From positions 10,108-74,107 of the forward strand of contig JBASFL010000114.1 in the NCBI GenBank assembly GCA_049653005.1: 64,000 nt of DNA, given 5' to 3'. Origin of the DNA: UBA2334 sp049653005 (GTDB lineage Bacteria; Pseudomonadota; Gammaproteobacteria; Burkholderiales; Burkholderiaceae_C). The position numbers and the translations under genes were made by a program. Position 1 is the first letter of the stretch, and every line of letters starts with the position of its first letter. This document shows positions 1 through 8,281 of the stretch, one piece after another. The notes under the pieces are model-generated. The model had not been told where the DNA came from. It saw only the letters and a list, made by a program, of their open reading frames with translations, and made no database searches.

Positions 1-1160
1 GGCGGAAAAATCATGCCGATTTCGCACACCGTGAGAATGAGAATGCCAAACCACAGCGCCTTGTCACCGGGCGTGAGGCCGTAAAAGTCCATGCCCATGA
101 TCACGGGGAACAGCGTGGGCACGGTGAGCAAAATCATGCTCATTTCGTCCATGACACAACCCAGCAGCACGTAAAACAACATCACCCCAGCCATGATGGC
201 CACGGGCGAGATTTGCATGTGCCCCACCATGTCGGCCAGCTGCGCGGGCAACTGCGAAATGGCCAGGGCGGCGTTGATCATGTCGGCCCCCAGGAAGATC
301 AAAAAGATCATCCCGCTGGTTTGTGCCGTGGTGCGGATGCTGGCCAGCAGGCGCTCGCGGTTCATTTCACCGCGCACCAGGGTGATGGCAAACGTCAGCA
401 CGTTGCCAATGGCCGCCCCCTCGGTGGCCGTGAACAGGCCGCCGTAAATGCCGCCAAACACCACCATGAAAATCAGCACGATGGGCCACACCCGCGCGGC
501 CGAGGCCAGCAGCTCTGCCGCTGTGGCGGCCTGGGCTTCAGGCGCATCGGCCGGGCGCAGGCGCACCATGACGGCAATGGCCAGCAAGTAACCCACCGCC
601 GCCAGCAGCGCTGGCACGTAGGCCGACAAAAACATCTTGGTGATGTTTTGCTCGGTCAGGATGGCATACACCATCAGCGTCACCGACGGCGGCAGTAGCA
701 CACCCATGGTGCCGCCCGTGGCCAGCGCAGCGGTGGCAAGCCGGCCCGAGTAGTTGATGCGCCGCATCTCGGGGTAAGCCACCTGCGCAATGGTGGCGGT
801 GGTGGCCACCGTGGAGCCCGAGATGGAACCAAACGCCGCACACGCCAGCACCCCCGCCATGGCCATGCCGCCTTTGAAGCGGCCCAGCAAGGCGTTGGCC
901 AAGTCAAACAGCGCCTTGGACAGCCCGCCGTTCACGGCAAACGCCCCCATCAGCATGAACAGGGGAATGACCGACAGGTCGTACACCGACACGCGGCCGT
1001 ACACCGCGCCCTTCAGGTGCGCCAGCAGCGGCAGCCAGCCCGTGAGGGCCATGTAGCCCACCGCGCCGGGCACAAACATGGCCACGGCGATGGGCACGCG
1101 AATGGCCATCAGCACCAGCATGGCACCGAACATGGTCACGCCAATTTGGAAGGTGGTCAT
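1..1160 (-). CDS. dctM: TRAP transporter large permease (DctM family), 3' part of gene missing beyond window edge
   Basis: The frame is open from the ATG at 1160 to the left edge, giving about 386 residues without a stop. The protein is highly hydrophobic with many membrane segments. It has family-typical stretches such as 'FGSISGSTVATTATI' and 'LLPPSVTLMVYAILTEQ', which mark the DctM/IT superfamily large subunit. This subunit forms the Na+-coupled transport channel of a tripartite TRAP importer in the inner membrane, usually for organic acids. Its start overlaps the stop of the small permease by ATGA, so the two are translationally coupled. No periplasmic DctP receptor is visible; it may lie left of the window. 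Family lengths of about 425 residues suggest only a few dozen C-terminal residues are missing. Confidence 0.93.
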   Translation of the reverse strand, partial: MTTFQIGVTMFGAMLVLMAIRVPIAVAMFVPGAVGYMALTGWLPLLAHLKGAVYGRVSVYDLSVIPLFMLMGAFAVNGGLSKALFDLANALLGRFKGGMAMAGVLACAAFGSISGSTVATTATIAQVAYPEMRRINYSGRLATAALATGGTMGVLLPPSVTLMVYAILTEQNITKMFLSAYVPALLAAVGYLLAIAVMVRLRPADAPEAQAATAAELLASAARVWPIVLIFMVVFGGIYGGLFTATEGAAIGNVLTFAITLVRGEMNRERLLASIRTTAQTSGMIFLIFLGADMINAALAISQLPAQLADMVGHMQISPVAIMAGVMLFYVLLGCVMDEMSMILLTVPTLFPVIMGMDFYGLTPGDKALWFGILILTVCEIGMIFP

Positions 1161-1675
1161 GCCGCGCCCTCCCCTGCCCCGGTCAGCAACAGGTCTTTGG
1201 TCTGCACCAGGCCAATCAGCACACACAAGCTCAGGCCGGGCACCATCAGCGCATAGGGCCACCACAGCGGTAGGCCCATGAGCATGGATGATTCGGCGGA
1301 CTCGCGCATGTCAATGCCGCCCACCGCCACGCGCCACAGCACCAGGGCCATCATCAGCGTGTACAGCGCGTTGCCCAAGCAGTCCATGGCGCGTTTGCGC
1401 TCGCTGGTGGCGTGGTTGGTGAAAAAGTCCACCATGATGTTGGCGCGCTTGAACTGGGTATAGGGCATGAACGACGCCACCACCACCGCACTGCCCAGCT
1501 GCACCAGCTCCACGTCGCCCAAGATGGGGTGTGCGAAAAACGCACGGCCCACCACACTGACCACGGTCATACACGCCATGGCCACCAGCACGGTGCCGCC
1601 GATGGTGGCACTGGCGTCGCAGGCTCTTTCCAGCCAGCGGTGGATGCCCACCGTTGGGTTATCGCTCTCTTGCAT
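1157..1675 (-). CDS. dctQ: TRAP transporter small permease (DctQ family)
   Basis: This 172-residue membrane protein has about four hydrophobic segments and the DctQ-like stretch 'VVVASFMPYTQFKRANIMVDF'-type core, read here around residues 70-95. It pairs with the large permease in a TRAP importer. I chose the ATG at 1675 because AGGAG lies six bases upstream; a longer frame from 1699 has no ribosome site. The stop overlaps the start of the large permease gene by four bases. Transcription probably begins in the gap shared with the divergent LysR gene, which is the usual arrangement for a LysR-controlled uptake operon. Confidence 0.9.
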   Translation of the reverse strand: MQESDNPTVGIHRWLERACDASATIGGTVLVAMACMTVVSVVGRAFFAHPILGDVELVQLGSAVVVASFMPYTQFKRANIMVDFFTNHATSERKRAMDCLGNALYTLMMALVLWRVAVGGIDMRESAESSMLMGLPLWWPYALMVPGLSLCVLIGLVQTKDLLLTGAGEGAA

Positions 1676-1786
1676 GTCGTCTCCTGTCTTTGTGCACAAA
1701 ATGGCTGTTCATGGCGTTTGTCAGCCGAAGAGCGCGGACTTTAGGGACTGAGAAGCGGTTGAAAAAGATGTTCAAAACCCCGCCGC

Positions 1787-1803
1787 GATAACCGTTGGTT
1801 ATC
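1787..1803. promoter_or_regulatory. Candidate LysR-type operator between TRAP genes and lysR
   Basis: A perfect 7-base inverted repeat, GATAACC-GTT-GGTTATC, lies 10 bases before the LysR start. It contains the T-N11-A spacing known for LysR-type binding sites (T at 1789, A at 1801). Its position suggests autoregulation of the LysR gene and control of the divergent TRAP operon. No binding data exist here, so the assignment is by pattern and position. Confidence 0.6.
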
Positions 1804-1813
1804 ATCTTTCGCC

Positions 1814-2728
1814 ATGAAACTGTCTGGCTTGAACACCCTGGTCGCCGCCATTGAAGAAGGCAGCCTGCGCGGCGGCGCACGGCGGCTGGGCGTGTCGCAA
1901 CCCGCCATGACCAAGGCGCTGCGCGAGCTGGAGCGCGAGGTGGCCAGCCCCCTCATCGTGCGGTCCACCACGGGCGTGGTGGCCACGGCGCAGGGCAAGG
2001 TGCTGTACGACCACGCGTGTGCGGTGTCGCGCGAGCTGTCCACCGCCCTGCACACCATTGGGCAATTGGGCGGGCGCATGAGCGGGCCGCTGTCGGTGGG
2101 GGCGGTGCCACTGGCGGTGATGCTGCTGGTGCCCGAAACCCTGCGCACGTTTGGCCGCGAGTTTCCCGACATCACCCTTCGCATCAGTGAAGAGCTGTAC
2201 ACCCACCAGTTGCAGCGGCTGCGCAAGGGCGATGTGGACGTGGCCATCGGCGGCATACCGGGCGGTCTGCCCAGCGGCGAATTTGTGACCGAAGCCTTGC
2301 TGGACACCACCATGGAAGTGGTGGTGCGCAAGGGCAGCCCGCGCGAAAACGCCCGCTCACTGGCCGAGCTGGCCGATGCCCGCTGGGTGTACACCGGGGC
2401 CACCAAGGAAGAGGGCTATGCCAAACTGCTGTTCGAGGCGCACGGCCTGCCGCCACCGCCCGTGGGCGCGGTGGTGAACTCCACACTGGCGTTGTTGTCC
2501 ATCGTCACCACGGGCGACTGCGTGGGTTTGATGCCCCGGCAAATTGCCGCCCACCCGGTGGCCCGGGCCTATTTGTCGGTGGTGCCGGTGCAAGAGCGTG
2601 GCCTGCCGCTGACGGTGGGGGCCATCGTGCGCAGCGACGCGGCGGTGTCACCCGCTGTGCGGCACTTCATTGCCCACTTGCACCGGGCAGCGCACCAAAT
2701 CAACACACACGGCCACGGGCTGGGTTGA
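1814..2728 (+). CDS. LysR-family transcriptional regulator
   Basis: The 304-residue protein has the usual LysR layout. An N-terminal winged helix-turn-helix spans about residues 1-60 ('GGARRLGVSQPAMTKAL' is the recognition region). A periplasmic-binding-like effector domain runs from about residue 90 to the end. It is divergent from the TRAP transporter genes with a palindromic site between them. It therefore probably senses the transported compound or a product and controls the transporter. The effector cannot be read from sequence. A strong intrinsic terminator follows directly. Confidence 0.9.
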   Translation: MKLSGLNTLVAAIEEGSLRGGARRLGVSQPAMTKALRELEREVASPLIVRSTTGVVATAQGKVLYDHACAVSRELSTALHTIGQLGGRMSGPLSVGAVPLAVMLLVPETLRTFGREFPDITLRISEELYTHQLQRLRKGDVDVAIGGIPGGLPSGEFVTEALLDTTMEVVVRKGSPRENARSLAELADARWVYTGATKEEGYAKLLFEAHGLPPPPVGAVVNSTLALLSIVTTGDCVGLMPRQIAAHPVARAYLSVVPVQERGLPLTVGAIVRSDAAVSPAVRHFIAHLHRAAHQINTHGHGLG

Positions 2729-2736
2729 GAGCACCC

Positions 2737-2770
2737 ACAAAAAAGCCGCTGGCTTGCAGCGGCTTTTTTT
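2737..2770. terminator. Bidirectional intrinsic terminator between lysR-type gene and lysS
   Basis: A-rich flank, stem GCCGCT/AGCGGC with a short loop, then a run of T residues. The A and T runs on either side allow termination of both converging genes (the LysR gene rightward, lysS leftward). Confidence 0.85.
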
Positions 2771-2820
2771 ATAGCCTTTTAGGCCTCCAGCGCTTTACTG
2801 TATTCAACAGTTCACTATTG
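2771..2820 (+). repeat. Interspersed repeat copy 1
   Basis: This copy of the window's short repeat family has the conserved CCTCCAGCGCTT end, the middle GTATTCAACAG and the end TTCACTAT. It sits between the terminator and the lysS stop codon. It is taken as the reference orientation: CCAGCGCTT first, the TTTGCTAT-like end last. Confidence 0.8.
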
Positions 2821-2825
2821 AAACA

Positions 2826-4394
2826 TCAGGACTCTCGGCGCAACGCAGGGAACAAAATGATGTCGCGGATGCTGGGGCTGTCGGTCAGCAACATCATCAG
2901 GCGGTCCATGCCAATGCCGCAGCCACCGGCGGGGGGCATGCCGTATTCCAGGGCGCGCACAAAGTCGTGGTCAAAGAACATGGCTTCATCGTCGCCGCCG
3001 TCTTTGGCCTCCACCTGCGAGTGGAAGCGGGCGGCCTGGTCTTCTGCGTCGTTCAACTCGCTGAAACCGTTGCCAAACTCGCGGCCGGTGATGTAGAGCT
3101 CGAAGCGCTCGGTCACGTCGGGGTGGGTGTCAGACGCACGGGCCAGGGGGGAAATTTCGACCGGGTGTTCGCAAATGAAGGTCGGGTTCCACAACTTCTC
3201 TTCCACGGTTTCTTCAAAGTACAGCACTTGCAGGCTGGCCAAACTGCGGGTGGAGAGCTTGTGCTTTTCTTCCTTCAGGCCCAGCTTGCGCAGTGCGTTG
3301 GTGAGCCACTGGGCGTCGTCCACGCCCTCGCCCGCCTCGGTGTACTTCAGGATGGCTTCGCGGATGGTCAGGCGCTCGAACGGCGCGGCCAAGTCCACGG
3401 GTTTGCCCGCGTAGCTCAGTTGCAGGGTGCCAGCGGCCTTCAGGGCGGCGTCGCGCACCAGCTCTTCGGTGAAGTTCATCAGGTCCTGGTAGTTCCAGTA
3501 CGCCGCGTAGAACTCCATCATGGTGAATTCGGGGTTGTGGCGGACGCTGATGCCTTCGTTGCGGAAGTTGCGGTTGATTTCAAACACCCGCTCAAACCCG
3601 CCCACCAGCAGGCGCTTCAGGTACAGCTCGGGCGCGATGCGCAAATACATTTGCTGGTCAAGCGCGTTGTGGTGTGTCTCGAAAGGCTTGGCGTTGGCAC
3701 CGCCGGGAATGGGGTGCAGCATGGGCGTTTCCACTTCCAGAAAGCCGTGGTGCACCATGAATTCGCGGATGCCGCTGACCGCGCGGCTGCGCGCCACAAA
3801 GCGGCGGCGGGCGCTTTCGTCGGTCATCAAATCAACATAGCGCTGGCGGTACTTGATTTCCTGGTCGTGAATGCCGTGAAACTTGTCGGGCAGCGGGCGC
3901 AGGCTTTTGGTCAACAAGCGCACTTTTGTGGCATGGATGGACAGCTCGCCGGTGCGGGTTTTGAACACCGTGCCTTCGGCCGCGATGATGTCGCCCAGGT
4001 CCCAGTGTTTGAACACGTTGAGCATCTCTTCGCCCACGCTCTCGTGGTTCAGGTAAATCTGGATGCGGCCGTTGCTGGGGCCAAACGACGCGTCTTGCAG
4101 CGTGGCAAAGCTGGCCTTGCCCATCACGCGCTTGAGCATCATGCGACCGGCCACGCTGGCGGTGGCGCCCAGGGCTTCCAGTTCTTCCTTGCTTTGCTCG
4201 TTGAAGCGGGCAAACAACTCGTCGGCCCGGTCGGCGGGTTTGAAGTCGTTGGGAAACGCCACGCCACCGCCCTGCTTCGCCTTCTCGCGAATGGCCTTGA
4301 GCTTCTCGCGGCGCTCGGCAATCAGCTGGTTGTCTTCGAAGGCGTCGGAGTGGTGGGGCTGCTCGGCGGCGGACGTGTGGGCTTGTTGGGTCAT
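2826..4394 (-). CDS. lysS: Lysyl-tRNA synthetase, class II
   Basis: LysS charges tRNA-Lys with lysine in the cytoplasm. The 522-residue protein has an N-terminal OB-fold anticodon-binding domain at about 60-190, then the class II catalytic core. Motif 2 is 'FEINRNFRNEGIS' near residue 290 and motif 3 is 'GGCGIGMDRLMML' near the C-terminus. The length fits the family. The frame extends upstream, but the ATG at 4394 gives the normal N-terminus. No good Shine-Dalgarno site precedes it. The upstream stem-loop ends only about a dozen bases before this start, which constrains where its promoter can lie. Confidence 0.95.
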   Translation of the reverse strand: MTQQAHTSAAEQPHHSDAFEDNQLIAERREKLKAIREKAKQGGGVAFPNDFKPADRADELFARFNEQSKEELEALGATASVAGRMMLKRVMGKASFATLQDASFGPSNGRIQIYLNHESVGEEMLNVFKHWDLGDIIAAEGTVFKTRTGELSIHATKVRLLTKSLRPLPDKFHGIHDQEIKYRQRYVDLMTDESARRRFVARSRAVSGIREFMVHHGFLEVETPMLHPIPGGANAKPFETHHNALDQQMYLRIAPELYLKRLLVGGFERVFEINRNFRNEGISVRHNPEFTMMEFYAAYWNYQDLMNFTEELVRDAALKAAGTLQLSYAGKPVDLAAPFERLTIREAILKYTEAGEGVDDAQWLTNALRKLGLKEEKHKLSTRSLASLQVLYFEETVEEKLWNPTFICEHPVEISPLARASDTHPDVTERFELYITGREFGNGFSELNDAEDQAARFHSQVEAKDGGDDEAMFFDHDFVRALEYGMPPAGGCGIGMDRLMMLLTDSPSIRDIILFPALRRES

Positions 4395-4405
4395 GGTGTG
4401 GAATG

Positions 4406-4440
4406 AAAAATGGGTTGCGCCTTTTGGACGCAACCCATTA
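4406..4440 (-). terminator. Intrinsic terminator of the liv operon
   Basis: On the minus strand a 9-base stem TGGGTTGCG/CGCAACCCA with a 9-base loop is followed by TTTTT. It lies downstream of livF and immediately upstream of the lysS start codon. Confidence 0.8.
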
Positions 4441-4487
4441 TTTTAGGTTTGTGCGGCCCCCGCCCCCGGGGCAGGTCGGCCAGGGCG

Positions 4488-5204
4488 TCATTCGCCCAGG
4501 TAGGCGGCGCGCACTTTGGGGTCGGTGAGCATTTCTTTGGCGTCGCCGCTCATGGTGATGAGGCCTGAGTCCATCACGTAGCCGCGGTTGGCAATGCCCA
4601 ACGCACGGCTGGCGTTTTGCTCCACCAACAGGATGGTCACACCCTGGGCGTACACGTCTTTGACCACCTCGAAAATTTTGTCGACCATGATGGGCGACAG
4701 GCCCATGGACGGCTCGTCGAGCAGCAGCACCTTGGGTTGCGACATCAGCGCGCGGCCCATGGCCAGCATCTGCTGTTCGCCACCGGACATGGTGCCGGCC
4801 AGCTGGTCTTTGCGCTCGCGCAGGCGGGGAAACAGGTTGAACATCTTCTCGATATCGGCGGCAATGCCGTCGTTGTCATCGCGGATGTAGGCCCCCATTT
4901 GCAGGTTTTCGGTGATGGTCATGCGGGTGAACACGCCGCGCCCCTCGGGCACCATGACCAAGCCTTCTTTCACCAGGTCCCACGAGCCTTTGCCCTTGAT
5001 GCTTTTGCCCAGGTACTCGATGTCACCTTCCACATAGGGCTGGGTGCCGGTGATGGCCTTCATGGTGGTGGTTTTGCCCGCACCGTTGGAGCCGATCAGG
5101 GTGACCAGTTCGCCCTCGTGCACTTCCAGGTCGGCCCCTTTGACGGCCTTGATGCCACCGTAGTTGACCTTCAGACCCTTGACTTTGAGCAGTGTGTTTG
5201 CCAT
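4488..5204 (-). CDS. livF: Branched-chain amino acid ABC transporter ATP-binding protein LivF
   Basis: The 238-residue ABC ATPase has Walker A 'GSNGAGKTT' near residue 38, signature 'MSGGEQQ' near 140 and Walker B 'VLLLDEPSMGLSP' near 160. Together with LivG it powers import of branched-chain amino acids or related compounds through the LivHM membrane channel. It is the last gene of a livH-livM-livG-livF unit, 35 bases after livG. The end of the protein (AAYLGE) is typical of LivF. The substrate is not certain, because paralogues of this transporter class carry amides, urea and aromatic acids. No binding protein gene is in the window. Confidence 0.93.
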   Translation of the reverse strand: MANTLLKVKGLKVNYGGIKAVKGADLEVHEGELVTLIGSNGAGKTTTMKAITGTQPYVEGDIEYLGKSIKGKGSWDLVKEGLVMVPEGRGVFTRMTITENLQMGAYIRDDNDGIAADIEKMFNLFPRLRERKDQLAGTMSGGEQQMLAMGRALMSQPKVLLLDEPSMGLSPIMVDKIFEVVKDVYAQGVTILLVEQNASRALGIANRGYVMDSGLITMSGDAKEMLTDPKVRAAYLGE

Positions 5205-5239
5205 GTGTGCTGTTCTCTCTTGCTAAAGCGTCAGGGGGG

Positions 5240-6013
5240 TCAGTGACCACCGGTGCCCAGGTAGGCCTCGATGACTTTTTCGTTTTTCTGCACTTCGGCG
5301 GGTGAGCCGGTGACCAGGGGCTTGCCATAGTCGAGCACGGTCACGCGGTCGCACAGGCCCATGACCAACTTCACGTCGTGTTCGATCAGCAAGATGGTGC
5401 GGTTGTCGTTGCGGATGCGGTCGATCAGCTCGCGCAGCTGCACCTTTTCGGTGGCGTTCATACCGGCGGCGGGCTCGTCCAGCGCAATCAGCTGCGGGTC
5501 GGTGGCCAGGGCGCGGGCAATTTCCAGGCGGCGCTGGTCGCCGTAGCTGAGGGTGCGGGCTTTGAAATCGGCGTATTTGCCAATGCCCACGTAATCCAGC
5601 AGTTCACGGGCGCGCTCGGCAATGGCTTTTTCTTCGGCCTTGAAGCTGGGGGTGCGGAAAATGGCGCCCAGCAAGCCGGAGCTGGTGCGCACGTGGCGGC
5701 CCACCATCACGTTTTCCAGCGCGGTCATTTCGGCAAACAGCCGGATGTTCTGGAACGTGCGGGCAATGCCGGCCTTGGCCACTTCGTGCACCGCCGTGGG
5801 GGTATAAGGCTTGCCCGCCAGCTCGAACGTGCCGCTGTCGGGGGTGTACAGCCCGGTCAACACGTTGAAGAAGGTGGTTTTGCCCGCGCCGTTGGGGCCG
5901 ATCAGGCCGTACACCTGGCCGCGCTTGATGGTCACGCCCACATCGCTCAGGGCTTGCAAGCCACCGAAGCGTTTGGACACACCCGCCACGTTCAATACGG
6001 TGTCGGCGCTCAT
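5240..6013 (-). CDS. livG: Branched-chain amino acid ABC transporter ATP-binding protein LivG
   Basis: ABC ATPase of 257 residues with Walker A 'GPNGAGKTT', signature region 'LSYGDQRRLEIARAL' and Walker B 'LIALDEPAAGMN'. It ends in the LivG-type tail 'VIEAYLGTG'. The ATG at 6013 is chosen because GGAG lies eight bases upstream and because it overlaps the livM stop by ATGA. A longer frame to 6061 lies inside livM and lacks a ribosome site. It works as the partner ATPase of LivF. Confidence 0.93.
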   Translation of the reverse strand: MSADTVLNVAGVSKRFGGLQALSDVGVTIKRGQVYGLIGPNGAGKTTFFNVLTGLYTPDSGTFELAGKPYTPTAVHEVAKAGIARTFQNIRLFAEMTALENVMVGRHVRTSSGLLGAIFRTPSFKAEEKAIAERARELLDYVGIGKYADFKARTLSYGDQRRLEIARALATDPQLIALDEPAAGMNATEKVQLRELIDRIRNDNRTILLIEHDVKLVMGLCDRVTVLDYGKPLVTGSPAEVQKNEKVIEAYLGTGGH

Positions 6014-7110
6014 GCTGCGTCTCCTTTGGTCAGGGACTTGCCGTGCTCGGGCGCGGGCCACAGGCCGCGCGGCCGCAACAGCATGACCACGATCATGGCC
6101 AGCGCGATCAGCAGCTGGCGCAAAATTTCAGGGGCCAAACGGCCGTCGGTGATGTAGGCCAGCGGGGCCGCCATGTGGCGCAGCAGCTCGGGCAGCGCGG
6201 CCAGCAGCAGCGCGCCCAAAATCACGCCGGGGATGTGGCCCAGGCCACCCAGGGTGACCATGGCCACGATCATCACGCTCTCCATCAGGCTGAACGACTC
6301 GGGTGACACAAAGCCCTGGAAGCTGGCAAACATCACGCCCGACACACCGCCAAACGACGCACCCATGCCAAACGCCAGCAGCTTCAGGTTGCGGGTGTTC
6401 AGGCCCATGGCCTTGGCGGCAATTTCGTCTTCACGGATGGCCATCCAGGCGCGGCCGATGCGCGAGCTTTCCAGCCGCATGGACACCACAACGATCACCA
6501 TCACCAGGAACAGGAACATGTAGTAATACAGGCTGACCGATTCGAAGGTGATGCCAAAAAACGTCTGCCGCTGCCCCAGGCTGACGCCAAACACACTCAC
6601 CGGGTCGATCTGCATCAGGCCTTTGGGGCCGTTGGTGATGTTGATGGGACGGTCCAGGTTCAGCATGAAGATGCGGATGATTTCGCCAAAGCCCAGCGTC
6701 ACGATGGCCAGGTAGTCGCCGCGCAGCTTCAGCGTGGGGGCGCCCAGCATCATGCCCACCAGCCCGGCCAGCAGGCCCGCCGCGATCAGCACCACCCAAA
6801 TGCTCAGGTGCAAACCGTTGGGGAACATGGCTTTCACGGCCGGAAAGGCCTCGGCCAGGTGGGGCGAGCCCAACAGCCCCATCAGGTAGGCGCCCACCGC
6901 GAAGAAGGCCACGTAGCCCAGGTCAAGCAGACCGGCAAAGCCCACGATGATGTTCAGGCCCAGGGCCAGCATCACGTACAGCAGCGCCATGTCCAGAATG
7001 CGCACCCAGGCGTTGCCAAAGGGTTGCAGCATCAGCGGCAGCACCAGCAGAGCTGCGGCGGCAATCAGCATCACCGCTGCGTTGCCTTTGTGGAGGTTCA
7101 TCAGTTTCAT
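6010..7110 (-). CDS. livM: Branched-chain amino acid ABC transporter permease LivM
   Basis: This 366-residue inner-membrane permease has about ten hydrophobic segments. It carries LivM-family landmarks: 'DMALLYVMLALGLNIIVGFAG' (near 35-55), 'LKLRGDYLAIVTLGFGEI' and 'AMGLNTRNLKLLAFGMGA'. It forms the channel with LivH. The start at 7110 is preceded by GGAG at good spacing. The upstream in-frame codons run into the gap with livH. Its stop overlaps livG by four bases. Confidence 0.92.
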   Translation of the reverse strand: MKLMNLHKGNAAVMLIAAAALLVLPLMLQPFGNAWVRILDMALLYVMLALGLNIIVGFAGLLDLGYVAFFAVGAYLMGLLGSPHLAEAFPAVKAMFPNGLHLSIWVVLIAAGLLAGLVGMMLGAPTLKLRGDYLAIVTLGFGEIIRIFMLNLDRPINITNGPKGLMQIDPVSVFGVSLGQRQTFFGITFESVSLYYYMFLFLVMVIVVVSMRLESSRIGRAWMAIREDEIAAKAMGLNTRNLKLLAFGMGASFGGVSGVMFASFQGFVSPESFSLMESVMIVAMVTLGGLGHIPGVILGALLLAALPELLRHMAAPLAYITDGRLAPEILRQLLIALAMIVVMLLRPRGLWPAPEHGKSLTKGDAA

Positions 7111-7129
7111 GTGCGTGTCTCCGTCGGGC

Positions 7130-8059
7130 TCAGGCGCGGTCTGCCACACGTTCGCCCAACAGGCCGGAGGGCCGCAGGGTCAGCACGATGATGAGCACCA
7201 CAAACGCAAAAATGTCGGAGTACTGGCTGCCCAGCACACCACCGGTGAGGTCACCCAGGTAACCGGCGCCAATGCCTTCGATCAAGCCCAGCGCAATGCC
7301 CCCCACCACGGCACCGCCGAGGTTGCCAATGCCACCGAACACCGCGGCGGTGAAGGCCTTCAGGCCGGGCATGAAACCCATGGAGTGCTGCACCGTGCCG
7401 TAGTTGGCGGCCCACATCACACCGGCCAGGGCGGCCAGGCAGGCGCCGATGACGAAGGTGGCGGAAATCACCACGTCGGGCTTGATGCCCATCAGCCCCG
7501 CCACGCGGGGGTTTTCAGCCGTGGCCCGCATGGCGCGGCCCAGCTTGGTGCGGTTGACCAGGTACATCAACCCGGCCAGCGTGACGGCGGTGGCCGCCAA
7601 AATGAACACCTGGGTGACGGAAATCACCGCGCCACCGATTTCAAATGGCTCGCTGGACAACACCGAGGGATATGACTTGGGGTTGGGCTTCCAGATGATC
7701 ATGGCAAACGTCTGCAGCAGCAGCGACATGCCAATGGCCGTGATCAGCGGGGCCAAGCGCGGCGAGTTGCGCAGCGGCCGGTAGGCCAGCTTCTCGATGG
7801 TGAAGTTCAGCAGGGAACACACCACCATGGCAATCAAGATGGCGACCACCAGCAACAACCAACCCGGAATGCCCGGCATGGAGTCTTTGGCCATCACGAT
7901 GATCGACCAGCTGGTCAGCGCCCCCACCATCAACACATCGCCGTGGGCGAAGTTGATGAGGCCGATGATGCCGTACACCATGGTGTAGCCCAAGGCCACC
8001 AGTGCGTACATGCTGCCCAGAACCAGGCCGTTGATGACCTGCTGAAGCAAGATATCCAT
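7130..8059 (-). CDS. livH: Branched-chain amino acid ABC transporter permease LivH
   Basis: The 309-residue permease has about eight membrane segments and the LivH signature 'GLVLGSMYALVALGYTMVYG' at the N-terminus, followed by 'LINFAHGDVLM'. It is the first gene of the transporter operon, with GGAG eight bases before the ATG, and is followed 19 bases later by livM. A stem-loop with a T run lies about 60 bases before its start and could end rarA transcription or act on this operon. Confidence 0.93.
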   Translation of the reverse strand: MDILLQQVINGLVLGSMYALVALGYTMVYGIIGLINFAHGDVLMVGALTSWSIIVMAKDSMPGIPGWLLLVVAILIAMVVCSLLNFTIEKLAYRPLRNSPRLAPLITAIGMSLLLQTFAMIIWKPNPKSYPSVLSSEPFEIGGAVISVTQVFILAATAVTLAGLMYLVNRTKLGRAMRATAENPRVAGLMGIKPDVVISATFVIGACLAALAGVMWAANYGTVQHSMGFMPGLKAFTAAVFGGIGNLGGAVVGGIALGLIEGIGAGYLGDLTGGVLGSQYSDIFAFVVLIIVLTLRPSGLLGERVADRA

Positions 8060-8120
8060 AAAGTGTTTCTCCGTTGTTGGGAACTTGCCAGCACTGGCCC
8101 GATAGGCGTTTCAGGCTAGC

Positions 8121-8166
8121 AAAAAACCCGCCAGCTGGTGTCCTGTTGGGAGACTGACTGCGGGTT
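8121..8166 (-). terminator. Stem-loop with T run between rarA and livH
   Basis: On the minus strand AACCCGC pairs with GCGGGTT around a 28-base loop and is followed by a T run. It may be the rarA terminator, or an attenuator-like element in the livH leader. The long loop makes it weaker than the other terminators in the window. Confidence 0.55.
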
Positions 8167-8281
8167 GGTCGCGGATTGTAGCCACGCCCCCCGATCGAAA
8201 ACGCGCCCCAAGCTGGGGCAAATAGCCGGGTTTTCCCTCGAATTTGTCTCGCGTTTGTCCTGCATCAAGCAGACAGCAGCG

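Noticed and set aside
2967..4406. A 479-residue open frame opposite lysS
   Set aside because: Antisense composition and complete overlap with a certain gene.
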